Positions 5,611 to 6,162 of a stretch of DNA of 6,162 bases are shown piece after piece. The notes beneath the pieces are model-generated. The model searched no databases. It saw nothing but the letters and a program-made list of their open reading frames with translations, and had not been told where the DNA came from. Each line of letters opens with the position of its first letter. Position 1 is the stretch's first letter. This stretch comes from Oscillospiraceae bacterium (GTDB lineage: Bacteria; Bacillota; Clostridia; Oscillospirales; Ruminococcaceae). The stretch spans positions 1 through 6,162 of the forward strand of contig JAGAUG010000005.1 of the NCBI GenBank assembly GCA_017828935.1, read 5' to 3'. A program made the position numbers and the translations under genes.

Positions 5611-5616
5611 CCCCCT
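5611..5616 (-). promoter_or_regulatory. Shine-Dalgarno site for the TTG-started PBP, fused to the rnhA stop
   Basis: AGGGGG reads on the minus strand, 10 nt before the TTG at 5600. The first two bases are the last two of the rnhA stop codon (TAG at 5617-5615). A ribosome ending rnhA therefore terminates on top of the next gene's binding site, an arrangement that favours reinitiation. It also decides the start, since no ATG is available. Confidence 0.75.
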
Positions 5617-6079
5617 AAAATTTATAATTTTTTATTTGACTAACCGCTAGCTCATCACATCTTTCGTTTTCTTTGTGGCCGTTGTGACCTTTAACCCAAA
5701 AGAATTCGACACTATGTATCTCTAATAATCTAAGAAGCTCTTCCCAAAGATCAATATTAAGAGCCTTTGATTTATCAGACTTTTTCCAATTGTTTTTTTC
5801 CCAACTAAAAACCCAGCCTTTAGTAACAGAATCTACGACATATTTTGAGTCAGTTTGAATTTTTACACTACAAGGAAAATTAAGAGCTTTTAGACCTTCG
5901 ATAACAGCCGTAAGCTCCATTCTGTTATTAGTTGTGTTGCTAGCTCCTCCAGAAATTTCTTTTTCGATATTATTATATCTAAGGATCACTCCGTATCCTC
6001 CTGGACCTGGATTTCCAGAGCAAGCTCCATCTGTAAAAATTTCGACTTTTCTTAAATTATTTAAATTATTTTTATTCAT
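5615..6079 (-). CDS. rnhA: Ribonuclease HI (type 1 RNase H)
   Basis: This cytosolic enzyme cleaves the RNA strand of RNA-DNA hybrids, removing R-loops and primer remnants with two metal ions. The 154-residue product matches E. coli RNase HI in length and layout. The catalytic set is complete: Asp17 in FTDGACSGNPGPGGYG (15-30), Glu55 in NNRMELTAV (51-59), Asp77 in QTDSKYV (75-81), His132 in WVKGHNGHKENERCDELA (128-145) and Asp142 in the same motif; these correspond to E. coli D10, E48, D70, H124 and D134. The Trp/Lys-rich stretch at about 89-106 (WVFSWEKNNWKK...) is the basic protrusion that binds hybrid in the long, E. coli-like subtype. There is no separate N-terminal hybrid-binding domain. 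ATG 6079 has AGGA at 6093-6090, 10 nt upstream. It is the first complete gene of the cluster; a promoter was not convincing in the 83 nt to the window edge. Confidence 0.96.
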   Translation of the reverse strand: MNKNNLNNLRKVEIFTDGACSGNPGPGGYGVILRYNNIEKEISGGASNTTNNRMELTAVIEGLKALNFPCSVKIQTDSKYVVDSVTKGWVFSWEKNNWKKSDKSKALNIDLWEELLRLLEIHSVEFFWVKGHNGHKENERCDELAVSQIKNYKF

Positions 6080-6104
6080 AAAATTAAAATCCTATAACTT
6101 ATAT

Positions 6105-6162
6105 TTATAATTCTCTAAACGAATAAAGATCAGAAATTTTATTATTATTATTTTTTTTATTA
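6105..6162 (-). CDS. Possible 3' end of an upstream gene (frame uncertain)
   Basis: Reading in from the right edge on the minus strand, one frame stays open for 18 codons and ends with TAA at 6107-6105; its last residues would be KISDLYSFREL after an Asn/Lys-rich stretch. A second frame is also open from the edge and ends with TAG at 6094-6092 (last residues LENYKYKL). With only about 60 nt of low-complexity AT sequence neither can be preferred, and both may be non-coding. If real, an upstream gene would end 12-25 nt before rnhA and be part of the same transcript. Confidence 0.2.
   Translation of the reverse strand, partial: NKKNNNNKISDLYSFREL

Noticed and set aside
6130..6162. ATT-type simple repeat at the right edge as a functional repeat
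   Set aside because: Short low-complexity AT sequence of this sort is expected throughout such an AT-rich genome.

Overview
This is a strongly AT-rich bacterial chromosome segment using the standard code: Trp is TGG and every readable gene ends in TAA or TAG. A DUF1934/YwiB-type gene, a class A penicillin-binding protein with a Cys-containing C-terminal extension, AGGAGG-type ribosome binding sites and very low GC together suggest a low-GC Bacillota (Clostridia-like) organism. That placement is an inference from family content, not a phylogenetic result.

Layout. Positions 1-42 (minus) hold the first 14 codons of a gene that runs off the left edge. It has a perfect AGGAGGA site and a long, unusually GC-rich, hairpin-filled 5' leader (about 43-270). 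A strong extended -10 promoter at 277-305 drives this leader. I do not recognise the leader RNA; it is the most interesting object in the window. Divergent from it, a plus-strand promoter (TGN-TATAAT at 420-428) drives a DUF1934/YwiB-like gene (475-876). That gene converges on a minus-strand cluster, and an 18-bp inverted repeat made only of A and T lies at the convergence point.

The rest is a co-directional minus-strand cluster read right to left: a possible tail of an upstream gene at the right edge, rnhA (RNase HI, 6079-5615), a bifunctional class A PBP (5600-3390, TTG start), mnmG (3336-1447), and a small membrane-anchored protein of unknown function (1418-888). Gaps between the four complete genes are 14, 53 and 28 nt, so they could form one operon. 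The rnhA stop codon merges with the Shine-Dalgarno site of the PBP gene, which suggests translational coupling.

Functionally this is a housekeeping segment: RNA-DNA hybrid removal (RNase HI), peptidoglycan polymerisation and cross-linking (PBP), and tRNA wobble-uridine modification (MnmG). These are joined by transcription rather than by a shared pathway. The anchored protein could act at the cell surface near the PBP, but nothing in the sequence proves that. I see no mobile element, CRISPR array, tRNA or rRNA.
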